Below, in pieces: positions 6,231 through 14,177 of a stretch of DNA of 14,661 nucleotides; position 1 is the stretch's first letter, and every line of letters starts with the position of its first letter. Source of the DNA: PWND01 sp964614525 (lineage in GTDB: Bacteria > Bacteroidota > Bacteroidia > Bacteroidales > UBA7960); NCBI GenBank assembly GCA_964614525.1, contig CAZTPA010000063.1:1-14661 (forward strand). The letters run 5' to 3'. Below the pieces are notes generated by a model. It saw nothing but the letters and a program-made list of their open reading frames with translations. It searched no databases and was not told the DNA's origin. A program made the translations under genes and the position numbers.

Positions 6231-7418
6231 TTAAATAACTTTTAACTCTTTTCCAACTTTAATAAAGGCATTAATAGCTTTATCAAGATGAGCCTTTTCG
6301 TGTGCAGCAGAAAGTTGTATTCTTATTCTGGCTTGTCCTTTAGGCACTACCGGAAAATTAAATCCAATCACATATATTCCTTCCTCCATCATACGTGCAG
6401 CAAATTTCTGTGATAAAGGAGCATCATAAAGCATTAGAGCCACAATTGCAGATTCTGTTGGTTTAATGTCGAAACCGGCAGAAGCAATATTTTCTTTAAA
6501 ATACGCAGCATTATCCATTAACTTATCTCTAAGGCTGGTATCGTTCTCGATTAAATCAAAAACTTTTAGAGAAGCCCCAATTATTGCAGGACTTAGGGAA
6601 TTTGAAAACAGATATGGTCTTGAATGCTGCCTTAACATGGAAATCACTTCTTTTGGTCCGCTGGTAAAACCACCCAAACCCCCACCGAGAGCTTTGCCGA
6701 GCGTTCCTGTTATAATATCTACCTTTCCAAAAACACCATGATATTCTGCCGAACCTCTGCCTGTTTTTCCAATAAACCCTGCTGAATGGCATTCGTCAGA
6801 CATAATAAGCGCATCATATTTCTGAGCCAGCTCTACAATTTTGTCCATTCTGGCAATATCTCCGTCCATCGAAAAAACACCATCTGTAACGATTATTCTG
6901 TATCTGTTCTCCTGAGCTGCCTTAAGATGCTTTTCAAGATCTTCCATATCTGCATGCTTATATCTGTATCTTTGGGCTTTACACAATCTAATTCCGTCAA
7001 TAATTGAAGCATGATTTAAAGCATCGGATATTATAGCATCATTCTCATCAAACAAAGGAGCAAAAACGCCACCATTAGCATCGAAACAAGCGGCATACAG
7101 AATGGTATCTTCTGTGCCGAAAAACTTAGATATTCTGCTCTCCAGCTCTTTATGAATATCCTGTGTGCCACAAATAAACCTTACAGAAGACAAACCAAAA
7201 CCACGATTATCCATGGCTTTTTTAGCACCTTCAATTACTTTAGGATGGTTAGATAGACCAAGGTAGTTATTTGCGCAAAAGTTAATCACTTTTCTTCCGT
7301 CCTTAAAAGTGATTTCAGCAGATTGAGGGCTGGCAATTATAGATTCTTCTTTATACAATCCGGCAGTCTTAATTTCGGAAAGCTTATCTTGCAGATATTT
7401 GTTAAACTCAGGGTTCAT
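6231..7418 (-). CDS. kbl: Glycine C-acetyltransferase (2-amino-3-ketobutyrate CoA ligase)
   Basis: This 395-residue member of the alpha-oxoamine synthase family uses PLP. Family blocks run in order: CANNYLGLSNHPK (48-60), SVRFICGTQDIHKELE (78-93), DALNHASIIDG (132-142, H136), DGVFSMDGD (179-187), SDECHSAGFIG (207-217, D208 and H211) and the PLP lysine K242 in TGTLGKALGGG. The CICGTQ/HKELE block and the length fit Kbl better than BioF or HemA. It cleaves 2-amino-3-oxobutyrate with CoA to glycine and acetyl-CoA, the second step of threonine breakdown after threonine dehydrogenase, which is not in the window. It stands alone on the minus strand with its own promoter. Confidence 0.9.
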   Translation of the reverse strand: MNPEFNKYLQDKLSEIKTAGLYKEESIIASPQSAEITFKDGRKVINFCANNYLGLSNHPKVIEGAKKAMDNRGFGLSSVRFICGTQDIHKELESRISKFFGTEDTILYAACFDANGGVFAPLFDENDAIISDALNHASIIDGIRLCKAQRYRYKHADMEDLEKHLKAAQENRYRIIVTDGVFSMDGDIARMDKIVELAQKYDALIMSDECHSAGFIGKTGRGSAEYHGVFGKVDIITGTLGKALGGGLGGFTSGPKEVISMLRQHSRPYLFSNSLSPAIIGASLKVFDLIENDTSLRDKLMDNAAYFKENIASAGFDIKPTESAIVALMLYDAPLSQKFAARMMEEGIYVIGFNFPVVPKGQARIRIQLSAAHEKAHLDKAINAFIKVGKELKVI

Positions 7419-7465
7419 ATAGTAAATGTTTATATTAAATAGAAGCAGTTATTTTAAAACGGCTG

Positions 7466-7496
7466 CAAATTTAAACAAAAACTATCAGATAAAAAT
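7466..7496 (-). promoter_or_regulatory. Candidate kbl promoter
   Basis: Read on the minus strand, TAAATTTGC (ending at 7465) matches the Bacteroidota -7 box TAnnTTTG. About 20 bases upstream there is a T-run (7493-7495 in plus coordinates) in place of TTTG. The start would lie near 7459, about 40 bases before the kbl ATG. Confidence 0.45.
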
Positions 7497-7740
7497 GTTA
7501 TATAATTCTAAGAATGCTATCAAAAGTTCAGTTATCAATTATTTATAATACAAATTTAAACAAAATCCATTTTTGCTAACATAAACAGCGAGCTTCATCT
7601 CAATAAATTAAAGAATGCATATGATACAGAATAAGAAAAAAGCGAATTTATCTCTGAAACGCCAAATAATCATTACCCAAAAGTATCTGGTGCGAATAAA
7701 TATCTACATACATAATCATATACATAAATCTTCCTAAAAC

Positions 7741-7793
7741 ATCTGCTTTTTCAATAATACCAGAGGCATTAACATTCTTTAGAAAAAGCAGAT
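7741..7793. repeat. Perfect 12-base inverted repeat in the kbl-mce intergenic region
   Basis: ATCTGCTTTTTC (7741-7752) and GAAAAAGCAGAT (7782-7793) are exact reverse complements separated by 29 bases. The pair lies about 45 bases upstream of the mce -33 box. It could be a terminator-like hairpin or a binding site for a regulator of the divergent genes. Apart from this repeat and the two promoters, I see nothing supportable in the 471-base gap between kbl and mce. Confidence 0.45.
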
Positions 7794-7835
7794 TACATTT
7801 TGCTGTAATAATAACAAATTTTAAACATTTCTCTG

Positions 7836-7866
7836 TTTTAATTAGATATAAAAAACCATATCTTTG
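7836..7866 (+). promoter_or_regulatory. Promoter of the mce-mmdADCB operon
   Basis: TATCTTTG at 7859-7866, followed by C, is an exact match to the Bacteroidota -7 consensus TAnnTTTG. TTTT at 7836-7839 lies 19 bases upstream as the -33 box. The start would be near 7873, leaving a leader of under 20 bases before the mce ATG at 7890. Confidence 0.65.
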
Positions 7867-7889
7867 CGCAAATTTTAAAACTCACCAGC

Positions 7890-8300
7890 ATGAATCTCAC
7901 ACATATAGAACACATTGGCATAGCAGTAAAAGACCTGAATGAATCCATAAAATATTATGAAAACATTTTAAATTTAAAATGTTACGCAATTGAAGAGGTA
8001 AAAGAGCAAAAAGTTAAAACAGCTTTTTTCATGATTGGCCAAACCAAAATTGAATTATTGGAATCTACAGATCCTGAAGGTCCCATTGGTAAATTTATTG
8101 AAAAGAAAGGAGAAGGAGTTCATCACCTTGCTTTTGCTGTTGATAATATAGACAAAGCTCTTCCTGAACTTGAAGAAAAAGGCGTCAGGCTGATTGATCA
8201 AACTCCCCGCAAAGGAGCCGAAGGACTGGACATTGCTTTTCTGCATCCAAAATCTACACAAGGTGTACTTACGGAATTGTGCGAAAACAAAAATAAGTAA
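7890..8300 (+). CDS. mce: Methylmalonyl-CoA epimerase
   Basis: This 136-residue protein of the vicinal oxygen chelate superfamily has two glyoxalase-type beta-alpha-beta modules. Metal-binding positions of the family are visible as H8 in HIEHIGIAVKDL, the GVHHLAF block (H78/H79) and the glutamate of VLTELCE (E129), with the TKIELLE strand (52-58) between them. It interconverts (S)- and (R)-methylmalonyl-CoA in the cytoplasm, linking methylmalonyl-CoA mutase to the decarboxylase encoded next. Length is normal. It is the first gene of the operon, 23 bases ahead of mmdA. Confidence 0.92.
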   Translation: MNLTHIEHIGIAVKDLNESIKYYENILNLKCYAIEEVKEQKVKTAFFMIGQTKIELLESTDPEGPIGKFIEKKGEGVHHLAFAVDNIDKALPELEEKGVRLIDQTPRKGAEGLDIAFLHPKSTQGVLTELCENKNK

Positions 8301-8323
8301 ACTCAAAAACAATAAAGCTAAAG

Positions 8324-9880
8324 ATGGCCTTTGAAAACAAAATCAAGGAATTACTTGAAAAAAGAGAACTCGCAAAATTAGGAGGCGGGCAAAAAAGAAT
8401 AGACTCCCAGCACAAAAGAGGAAAATTAACTGCCCGTGAACGCATCGATCTCCTTTTAGATGAAGGCAGTTTTGAAGAGTTTGGCATGTTTGTAACTCAC
8501 AGATGTGCTGATTTTGGCCTGGATGATAAAATGTTTTACTCAGATGGTGTTGTAACAGGTTATGGAACAATTGACGGAAGATTGGTTTATATATATGCAC
8601 AAGATTTTACTGTATTCGGTGGGTCCCTTTCATTAGCTTATGCTGAAAAGATTTGCAATGTAATGGATAAAGCTATGAAAATGGGTGCTCCAATAATTGG
8701 GCTTAACGACAGCGGTGGAGCAAGAATTCAGGAAGGTGTTAATAGTCTTGCAGGTTATGCTGAGATTTTTCAGCGCAATATTATGGCCTCAGGACTTGTT
8801 CCGCAGATAAGTGCCATTTTCGGGCCATGCGCCGGAGGAGCAGTTTATTCACCTGCTCTGACAGACTTTACCATTATGACAAAGGAAAACAGTTATATGT
8901 TTGTCACAGGCCCAAAGGTTGTTAAAACTGTTACCGGCGAAGTTGTTACTGATCAGGAACTTGGCGGAGCAATGGTTCACGGTTCAAAATCGGGAGTTAC
9001 ACATTTCATTGCCGACGATGAAAATGAAGGTATTTTACTAATAAGAAAGTTGTTAAGCTTTTTGCCGCAAAACAACTTAGAAGAAGCACCCCTGGCTGAT
9101 TGCCAGGATCCTATTGATCGACTGGATGATTCTTTAAATGAAATAATACCGGAAAATCCTAACAAGCCATACAATGTAAAAGATATTATTGAAGGACTTG
9201 TTGATGAAGGTGAGTTTCTGGAAGTTCAGAGAGATTATGCACCAAATATTGTTACCGGTTATGCACGTTTTAATGGTAATCCTGTTGGAATAATTGCAAA
9301 TCAGCCAAATTATCTTGCCGGTGTTCTTGACATTGCAGCTTCCAGAAAAGGTGCAAGATTTGTTCGTTTCTGCGATGCCTTTAATATTCCAATCGTTACC
9401 CTGGTAGATGTGCCGGGATTTATGCCGGGTACTACACAAGAATATGGCGGCATTATTATTCATGGTGCTAAATTGCTTTTTGCATACGGAGAAGCTACGG
9501 TTCCCAAGGTTACAATAATTTTAAGAAAAGCTTATGGCGGTGCTTATTGCGTTATGAGTTCCAAACACCTTAGAGGAGACATTAATTATGCATGGCCTAT
9601 GGCCGAAATTGCAGTTATGGGGCCTAAAGGTGCGATAGAAGTACTTCACAATAAAGAGTTAAAAGAACTTGGTGAGGAAGAAAGACAAGAACTTATCAGC
9701 AAAAAAGAAAAAGAATATGTTGAAAAGTTTGTTACGCCTTATGTTGCAGCAAAATACGGCTATATTGATGATGTAATTGAGCCAAGAAATACTAGATTCA
9801 GAATTATCAGGGCTCTGCAATCACTTGCGACTAAAAAAGAGGTTAATCCTGCTAAAAAACATTCAAACATTCCTCTATAA
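8324..9880 (+). CDS. mmdA: Methylmalonyl-CoA decarboxylase alpha subunit (carboxyltransferase)
   Basis: This 518-residue carboxyltransferase has two crotonase-like halves, as in the propionyl-CoA carboxylase beta family. The N-terminal half shows GGGQKRIDSQHKRGKLTARER (20-40), LNDSGGARIQEGV (127-139) and the oxyanion-hole glycines of GPCAGGAVYSP (167-177). The C-terminal half shows VDVPGFMPGTTQE (360-372) and RKAYGGAYCVMSSK (400-413). It moves the carboxyl group of methylmalonyl-CoA onto biotin. Sequence alone does not separate it from acyl-CoA carboxylase beta subunits. The downstream OadG-like, biotin-carrier and OadB-like genes, and the lack of a biotin carboxylase gene, make the sodium-pumping decarboxylase the better call. 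mmdD follows after 11 bases. Confidence 0.9.
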   Translation: MAFENKIKELLEKRELAKLGGGQKRIDSQHKRGKLTARERIDLLLDEGSFEEFGMFVTHRCADFGLDDKMFYSDGVVTGYGTIDGRLVYIYAQDFTVFGGSLSLAYAEKICNVMDKAMKMGAPIIGLNDSGGARIQEGVNSLAGYAEIFQRNIMASGLVPQISAIFGPCAGGAVYSPALTDFTIMTKENSYMFVTGPKVVKTVTGEVVTDQELGGAMVHGSKSGVTHFIADDENEGILLIRKLLSFLPQNNLEEAPLADCQDPIDRLDDSLNEIIPENPNKPYNVKDIIEGLVDEGEFLEVQRDYAPNIVTGYARFNGNPVGIIANQPNYLAGVLDIAASRKGARFVRFCDAFNIPIVTLVDVPGFMPGTTQEYGGIIIHGAKLLFAYGEATVPKVTIILRKAYGGAYCVMSSKHLRGDINYAWPMAEIAVMGPKGAIEVLHNKELKELGEEERQELISKKEKEYVEKFVTPYVAAKYGYIDDVIEPRNTRFRIIRALQSLATKKEVNPAKKHSNIPL

Positions 9881-9891
9881 AACCAATAGCA

Positions 9892-10338
9892 ATGATTGAC
9901 TCATTAAACACTAATATTACCGACACATTGCTTGTGCATGCAAATACTGCTTCTGAAGAAGTATGTATTTTTGCAGAAAATGACCCCCATGGTTTCCTAA
10001 TGGCTGCTCTTGGAATGAGCATAGTGTTTTCTGCTTTAGTATTGCTTTTTGTTATTTTTAACAACACACCTGTACTTTTCAGACAATCTTTCAGACAAAA
10101 ATTAAAGGATTTCTTCTCTTTTAAGAAAACATATGAGGAAAAAGAAATTCCGGAAGCCGGCATAGAAAAAAAGGAAGAAATTACTGGAGAAGTTAATGCA
10201 GCAATTGCAGCAGCCATATATCTATACAGATCTGAATTGCATGATTATGAAAACACGGTATTAACAATAAAAAAAGTTTCACGAACATATTCACCCTGGA
10301 GTTCAAAAATATACGGAATAAGAAATACTCCTAAATAA
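9892..10338 (+). CDS. mmdD: Methylmalonyl-CoA decarboxylase delta subunit (OadG-like)
   Basis: This 148-residue protein has one membrane helix (about residues 35-57, GFLMAALGMSIVFSALVLLF), then a charged linker and a C-terminal block GEVNAAIAAAIYLY (124-137). It ends with SPWSSKIYGIR. The helix, the Ala-rich EVxAAIAAA block and the SPW tail are typical of the gamma/delta chains of sodium-pumping decarboxylases, which anchor the soluble carboxyltransferase and biotin carrier to the OadB-like pump. It lies between mmdA (11 bases) and the biotin carrier (6 bases). The extended N-terminus before the helix is divergent, as is common for this poorly conserved family. Confidence 0.78.
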   Translation: MIDSLNTNITDTLLVHANTASEEVCIFAENDPHGFLMAALGMSIVFSALVLLFVIFNNTPVLFRQSFRQKLKDFFSFKKTYEEKEIPEAGIEKKEEITGEVNAAIAAAIYLYRSELHDYENTVLTIKKVSRTYSPWSSKIYGIRNTPK

Positions 10339-10344
10339 TATAAG

Positions 10345-10788
10345 ATGAAGAAATATAAATTCACAATACATGGAAATGCTTATGATGTTGAAATAAAGTC
10401 GGTAGAAGACAATATCATAGACATGGAAATTAACGGATCTGAATATAAAGTTGAGCTTGACAAAGCTATCCAGACTGTAAAAACGCCAAAGCTTACCAGG
10501 TCTCAAGCAGTTCCATCAACCGACTCCACTCCATCCGAAGGAACAGGAACAAAGCCTACTGCTAAAAGCAGTGTTGGCTCAGTAAAATCTCCATTGCCGG
10601 CAACTATCCTTGAAATTTTAGTAAAAGTTGGAGATACAGTGAAAATAGGTCAAAAGCTAATGGTTCTGGAAGCTATGAAAATGGAAAATTCTTTAGAGTC
10701 CGATAAAGACGGTAAAGTAATATCCATTAAGGTAAATCCCGGACAGAGTGTTATGGAAGGAGATGTTTTGTTAGAAATAGGAGACTAA
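10345..10788 (+). CDS. mmdC: Biotin carrier subunit of methylmalonyl-CoA decarboxylase (gamma)
   Basis: This 147-residue protein ends in a biotinyl/lipoyl domain (about 78-147). The biotin-accepting lysine is K112 in LEAMKMEN, and the domain runs from VKSPLPATILEILVKVGD to the closing VMEGDVLLEIGD. The N-terminal 45 residues form a small beta-rich domain, followed by a Pro/Ser/Thr-rich flexible linker (about 51-78) that lets the biotin swing between MmdA and the membrane pump. The gene begins 6 bases after mmdD and ends 1 base before mmdB, so translation is likely coupled. Confidence 0.9.
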   Translation: MKKYKFTIHGNAYDVEIKSVEDNIIDMEINGSEYKVELDKAIQTVKTPKLTRSQAVPSTDSTPSEGTGTKPTAKSSVGSVKSPLPATILEILVKVGDTVKIGQKLMVLEAMKMENSLESDKDGKVISIKVNPGQSVMEGDVLLEIGD

Positions 10789-10789
10789 G

Positions 10790-11956
10790 ATGGAAGAATT
10801 AAGCTTATTTCAATTTATTTTTCAACAGCTGGGAGAGTTTTTTGGCTATACAGCTTTCGCCAATGTTACATGGGGCCATTTGGTAATGATTTGTGTGGGG
10901 CTTGGGTTTATAACTCTCGCCATTACAAAACATTATGAGCCTTTACTGCTTATTCCAATTGGATTTGGTATTATTCTGGGAAATATTCCATTTGCAGAAA
11001 ACACGGGTTTACAGTTGGGAATTTATGAAGAGGGAAGTGTATTAAATCAACTTTATTTTGGAGTACAAAAAGGTTTGTATCCTCCCATTATTTTTCTGGG
11101 TATTGGTGCAATGACCGATTTTTCCTCCCTATTATCCAAGCCAAAGCTTGTATTTTTAGGTGCTGCAGCACAGTTTGGTATTTTTGCAGCATATTCTTTT
11201 GCATTATTATTGGGATTTGAAGCTGCGCAAGCAGGTGCAATTGCTATTATAGGCGGTGCAGACGGTCCTACCGCAATATTTCTCGCATCAAAACTTGCGC
11301 CTGAGTTTATTGGCCCAATTGCTATTGCAGCATACTCATATATGGCACTGGTTCCTGTAATTCAACCACCTATTATGCGCCTTCTTACAACAAAAAAAGA
11401 GCGCCTGATAAGAATGAAACCTCCCAGGGCTGTGCCAAAACAGGAAAAAATCATTTTTCCCATTGTAGGTGTTCTTCTTACCACCTTCATTATGCCTACA
11501 GCATTGCCATTGTTGGGAATGCTCTTCTTCGGAAACTTGCTCAAAGAAAGTGGTGTAACAAACCGACTTGCAGAAACAGCAAGAACTTCCCTCATTGATA
11601 TTGTTACAATATTCCTTGGCCTTACTGTTGGTGCCTCTACCCAGGCTACTGTCTTTTTAACAAAAGAATCAATGCTAATATTCGCTCTTGGTGCAGGATC
11701 ATTTGTTATCGCAACTTTCAGCGGTGTTTTATTCGCAAAGCTAATGAATGTGTTCAGCTCGGCAGAAAATAAGGTAAATCCGCTTATCGGAAATGCCGGC
11801 GTATCTGCAGTTCCCGATAGTGCGCGAGTTTCTCAGCATATTGGATTAGAGTACGACAAAACAAATCACCTGCTGATGCATGCAATGGCAGCTAATGTTT
11901 CAGGTGTTATCGGTAGCGCAATTGCAGCCGGAATATTGTTGAGCTTTTTGATGTAA
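10790..11956 (+). CDS. mmdB: Sodium-pumping decarboxylase beta subunit (OadB-like)
   Basis: This 388-residue integral membrane protein has about nine or more hydrophobic segments. The signature IIGGADGPTAIFLASKLAP (153-171) contains D158, equivalent to the aspartate needed for sodium transport and decarboxylation in OadB. AAYSYMALVPVIQPPIM (180-196) and a late block around NAGVSAVPDSARVSQ complete the family pattern. It decarboxylates carboxybiotin and exports sodium ions, so propionate formation is coupled to a sodium gradient. Its start lies one base after the mmdC stop. The N-terminal part and length are normal. Confidence 0.93.
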   Translation: MEELSLFQFIFQQLGEFFGYTAFANVTWGHLVMICVGLGFITLAITKHYEPLLLIPIGFGIILGNIPFAENTGLQLGIYEEGSVLNQLYFGVQKGLYPPIIFLGIGAMTDFSSLLSKPKLVFLGAAAQFGIFAAYSFALLLGFEAAQAGAIAIIGGADGPTAIFLASKLAPEFIGPIAIAAYSYMALVPVIQPPIMRLLTTKKERLIRMKPPRAVPKQEKIIFPIVGVLLTTFIMPTALPLLGMLFFGNLLKESGVTNRLAETARTSLIDIVTIFLGLTVGASTQATVFLTKESMLIFALGAGSFVIATFSGVLFAKLMNVFSSAENKVNPLIGNAGVSAVPDSARVSQHIGLEYDKTNHLLMHAMAANVSGVIGSAIAAGILLSFLM

Positions 11957-11981
11957 TAGTTCGGTCAAAAAACAAATCAAT

Positions 11982-11996
11982 AATTGCAGAGCAATT
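11982..11996 (+). terminator. Small hairpin just after mmdB
   Basis: AATTGC-AGA-GCAATT forms a perfect 6-base stem 25 bases after the mmdB stop, followed by a T-rich but interrupted run. It may be a weak terminator or an RNA-stabilising 3' hairpin. The stronger terminator is at 12095. Confidence 0.3.
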
Positions 11997-12094
11997 TTGG
12001 TGGATTTATTTTATTTTGTCAAAAACCACTTGCCTTGTTTTTTATACTTTATGAAAAAATGATTCCTGTTTTTTTAAGATAGAGCTTATATTTC

Positions 12095-12133
12095 ATTCCA
12101 TGATTTACGTTGCGCAAATCATGGAATATTTTT
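12095..12133 (+). terminator. Rho-independent terminator of the mmd operon
   Basis: ATTCCATGATTT (12095-12106) and AAATCATGGAAT (12116-12127) are exact complements around a 9-base loop and are followed by a T-run on the plus strand. It lies between the convergent mmdB and NmrA-like genes. On the minus strand the T-run is poorer, so it probably serves mainly the mmd operon, with some effect on both. Confidence 0.65.
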
Positions 12134-12140
12134 GTGCAAT

Positions 12141-13016
12141 TTATTGTTTTTCGAATTGCTGCATTTCTCTCTCAATAAAAGTTTTTAGATTGGTTGGTTT
12201 CTTCCCTGTTAATTGCTCGTAAAAATCCGAAATTCCCGGTTCTTTTTGAAATCTTTTCAAAAAATGAAGAAGAATCATTACTATAATCAATCCTTTTTGC
12301 ATTCCTTCTTTCTTTTTTATCCTATAAAATCTAAAAGGATTTACATTCCGGTATTTTATTGGATTGTTAATTGAATTGTTAATCAATGATGTAACTTTTT
12401 CAAAACTCTCGTTTTCCAATCCTGTAATTTCAAATGCATTATTTTTATAAACATCAAATCTATCAAGTAAAATTGCTCCTGCTTCCCCGATATTTTCAAT
12501 ATCAACCCAATTAAATTTTGCTTTTCCGGCCGGTAATATAATTTCTCGCTTAGTTTTTATATCATCAATCAAAGTGGTAGTAAGATTTTGCATAAAGTAA
12601 CTTGGCCGGATAAAAATGTAGTCAAATTCATACTCATTTATTAATCGCTCGATCTTGTTATGCGGTATCACTTTGCTTTTTTCTGCTCCCTGTACTGATA
12701 AAAAAACAATCTCGTTAATGTTGTTTTTCTTAATCGTTTCAACCAAAGGTTTAAAGTATTTATTGACATCCGATATCTGCGGAGGACGTAAAAGAAAAAC
12801 CCGGTCTATCCCCTTTAGGGCATTATCAAAGGTGTCGGGATTCTCAAAATCAAAGAGAACATAATCCAATTTTGGGTAGTTCTTAAAAACAATTTTTGCT
12901 TTCTCTAAATTTCTCACCCCTGCAATAATCTTATCTGAAGTTCCTATTGTGTGTAAAAAACGTATCACCTCAAATCCTGTGTTACCCGTGGCTCCTGTTA
13001 TAAGTATGTTGCTCAT
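12141..13016 (-). CDS. NmrA-like NAD(P)-binding protein (atypical SDR)
   Basis: This 291-residue protein starts with a Rossmann fold, ILITGATGNTGFEVIRFL, whose GATGNTG (8-14) binds the dinucleotide. The pattern then follows the NmrA/QorB-like group of atypical short-chain dehydrogenases: AGVRN (32-36) after the second strand, VFLLRPPQ (73-80), FLSVQGAE (105-112) and an HNKIERLI helix (119-126) in place of the usual Tyr-x-x-x-Lys. The C-terminal part (from about 200) is the variable substrate region. Such proteins act as quinone or azo reductases or as redox sensors, and nothing here fixes the substrate. It stands alone on the minus strand. I see no clear promoter in its AT-rich upstream region. 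Confidence 0.75.
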   Translation of the reverse strand: MSNILITGATGNTGFEVIRFLHTIGTSDKIIAGVRNLEKAKIVFKNYPKLDYVLFDFENPDTFDNALKGIDRVFLLRPPQISDVNKYFKPLVETIKKNNINEIVFLSVQGAEKSKVIPHNKIERLINEYEFDYIFIRPSYFMQNLTTTLIDDIKTKREIILPAGKAKFNWVDIENIGEAGAILLDRFDVYKNNAFEITGLENESFEKVTSLINNSINNPIKYRNVNPFRFYRIKKKEGMQKGLIIVMILLHFLKRFQKEPGISDFYEQLTGKKPTNLKTFIEREMQQFEKQ

Positions 13017-13237
13017 TTGCTAATTTATTTGTTTATATTTTTAAAACAATTAAGTTTAAGTATCATCGGTAAATTTTCATTTACTTTTTCTCGGATTTCT
13101 TTGTAAACTTAATCTCTTTTCTAAGCATTGCAACCTTTTTGGCATTATGGTATAATGTCAGTTCGCTACACAAGTGAAACTGGCAAAGTACCATGTGACA
13201 GAGCAAATGACCTTAGAAAAAGTCAAAACTATGTTAT

Positions 13238-13252
13238 AAAAAACAGCGTTTT
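13238..13252 (-). terminator. Weak hairpin downstream of the DUF3592-like gene
   Basis: On the minus strand AAAAC-GCT-GTTTT is followed directly by further T residues. The stem is short and AT-rich. A second possible stem, GAACCA with TGGTTC, lies between it and the stop of the gene at 13301. It could end the minus-strand transcript, but the support is thin. Confidence 0.22.
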
Positions 13253-13300
13253 GCTATTAACCGGAACCACAATTCAACAAGTTGGTTCAATCTCACCTTG

Positions 13301-13756
13301 CTAGTCCACCTCACTTTTCAAGACGGCATTCTCAATATCATCAGGGAGGTAAAGAACCTCAACCCTATCGCCTTCTTTTATCTTTCTGAAGTTCTCCCCG
13401 CTAACCTTTATGGTGGTTAATACAAGTTCTCCGATTTTTGCAGGCTTAGCAAGGTTTAGCCTAAGGTTACCATCGTCATCTCTCTCAAGAATCTTCTTAT
13501 TGCCGCATGTATCAGCCTCGTGATTTTTAGTGAAATAGCTCACTTCAATCTCGTAATTCCATAAAAGCCTAAGCCTGCCAGATAATCGTCTCCTGTTCTT
13601 GTAACTTCGTTCCAGGTCTGTAACTGTTGCTTCCGTCTGGATACCATTATTCTTAAAAAGTTTTCGTTTTGCTAGATTCTTTGTATGAAAATAGAATAAA
13701 ACAACTGTCACAGCAACAATCACTACTATAAGTGGCATTAAAATCTTAAAACTCAT
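13301..13756 (-). CDS. Small membrane-anchored DUF3592-like protein
   Basis: This 151-residue protein has one N-terminal membrane helix (about 6-23, MPLIVVIVAVTVVLFYF), then a basic stretch and a beta-rich soluble domain. The order GIQTEATVTDLE (38-49), YEIEVSYFT (68-76), a charged hairpin and GDRVEVLYLPDDIENAVL (129-146) resembles DUF3592, in which Y-x-P-x-x-P-x-x-A closes the domain. The function of that family is unknown; a membrane-bound role is all that can be said. It is transcribed leftward away from the CRISPR array, alone. Assignment to DUF3592 is by pattern and is moderately sure; that it is a real gene is likely. Confidence 0.6.
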   Translation of the reverse strand: MSFKILMPLIVVIVAVTVVLFYFHTKNLAKRKLFKNNGIQTEATVTDLERSYKNRRRLSGRLRLLWNYEIEVSYFTKNHEADTCGNKKILERDDDGNLRLNLAKPAKIGELVLTTIKVSGENFRKIKEGDRVEVLYLPDDIENAVLKSEVD

Positions 13757-14177
13757 TTTCGCTTACTATTAAATGCTTAATTCTAAATCATCTCATACTC
13801 TGCACTTTCTTGTTTAAAAACAAATCTGAAAGTCAAAATATTCATTCTTATCCGGCAGATTTAAATCATAATTGTTTACATAACACAGCCCCGAAATCGT
13901 TTATCTTCTTATCAAAACCGAATCAGGGTCTGGGAAAATCCGGCAAAGAAAAAAATCAATGCAGATATTATCCATTTTATCCTCTTAAAGTTGGGCTTGT
14001 TTAATTTGTCAAATATAAAGGGATTTTGGAAAAACCCGGAAAAAATTATAAAAAACTCTCGATAATTTTACGGGGATTGGTCAGAGTGAGGGTTCTTGAT
14101 GGATTTTCCTAAGCATTCATGGTTCAATATTTTAGAAGCTGTTGCTAATTTAAAAAGCAAAAGTCAAAAAGCTACCG
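13757..14177. other. Gene-free stretch between the DUF3592-like gene and the CRISPR array
   Basis: I see no supported gene here; the 64-codon plus-strand frame at 13810-14004 has no family resemblance. A hairpin GGG-A-TTTT-GG-AAAA-A-CCC at 14020-14037 is followed on the minus strand by TTTATATTTG and could terminate leftward transcription of the array. The part next to the first repeat would then be the trailer of the array. Confidence 0.4.

Noticed and set aside
7648..7860. Minus-strand open frame of about 70 codons in the kbl-mce gap, ending NDYLAFQR
   Set aside because: The first ATG leaves only 25 codons, it overlaps the mce promoter and the inverted repeat, and no family is recognisable; chance in AT-rich DNA is the simpler reading.
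13143..13157. Hairpin CATTAT-GGT-ATAATG in the gap upstream of the NmrA-like gene
   Set aside because: Short AT-rich palindrome without a T-run or second copy; not distinguishable from chance.
13810..14004. 64-codon plus-strand open frame next to the CRISPR array
   Set aside because: No family resemblance, no promoter, low-complexity composition and location in a probable array trailer; likely chance.
14121..14157. Possible decayed CRISPR repeat (GGTTCAAT then GTTGCTAAT) left of the first repeat
   Set aside because: Only the first eight bases and a short 3' piece resemble the repeat, and the distance to the next repeat leaves a 20-base spacer, far from the 35-40 seen.
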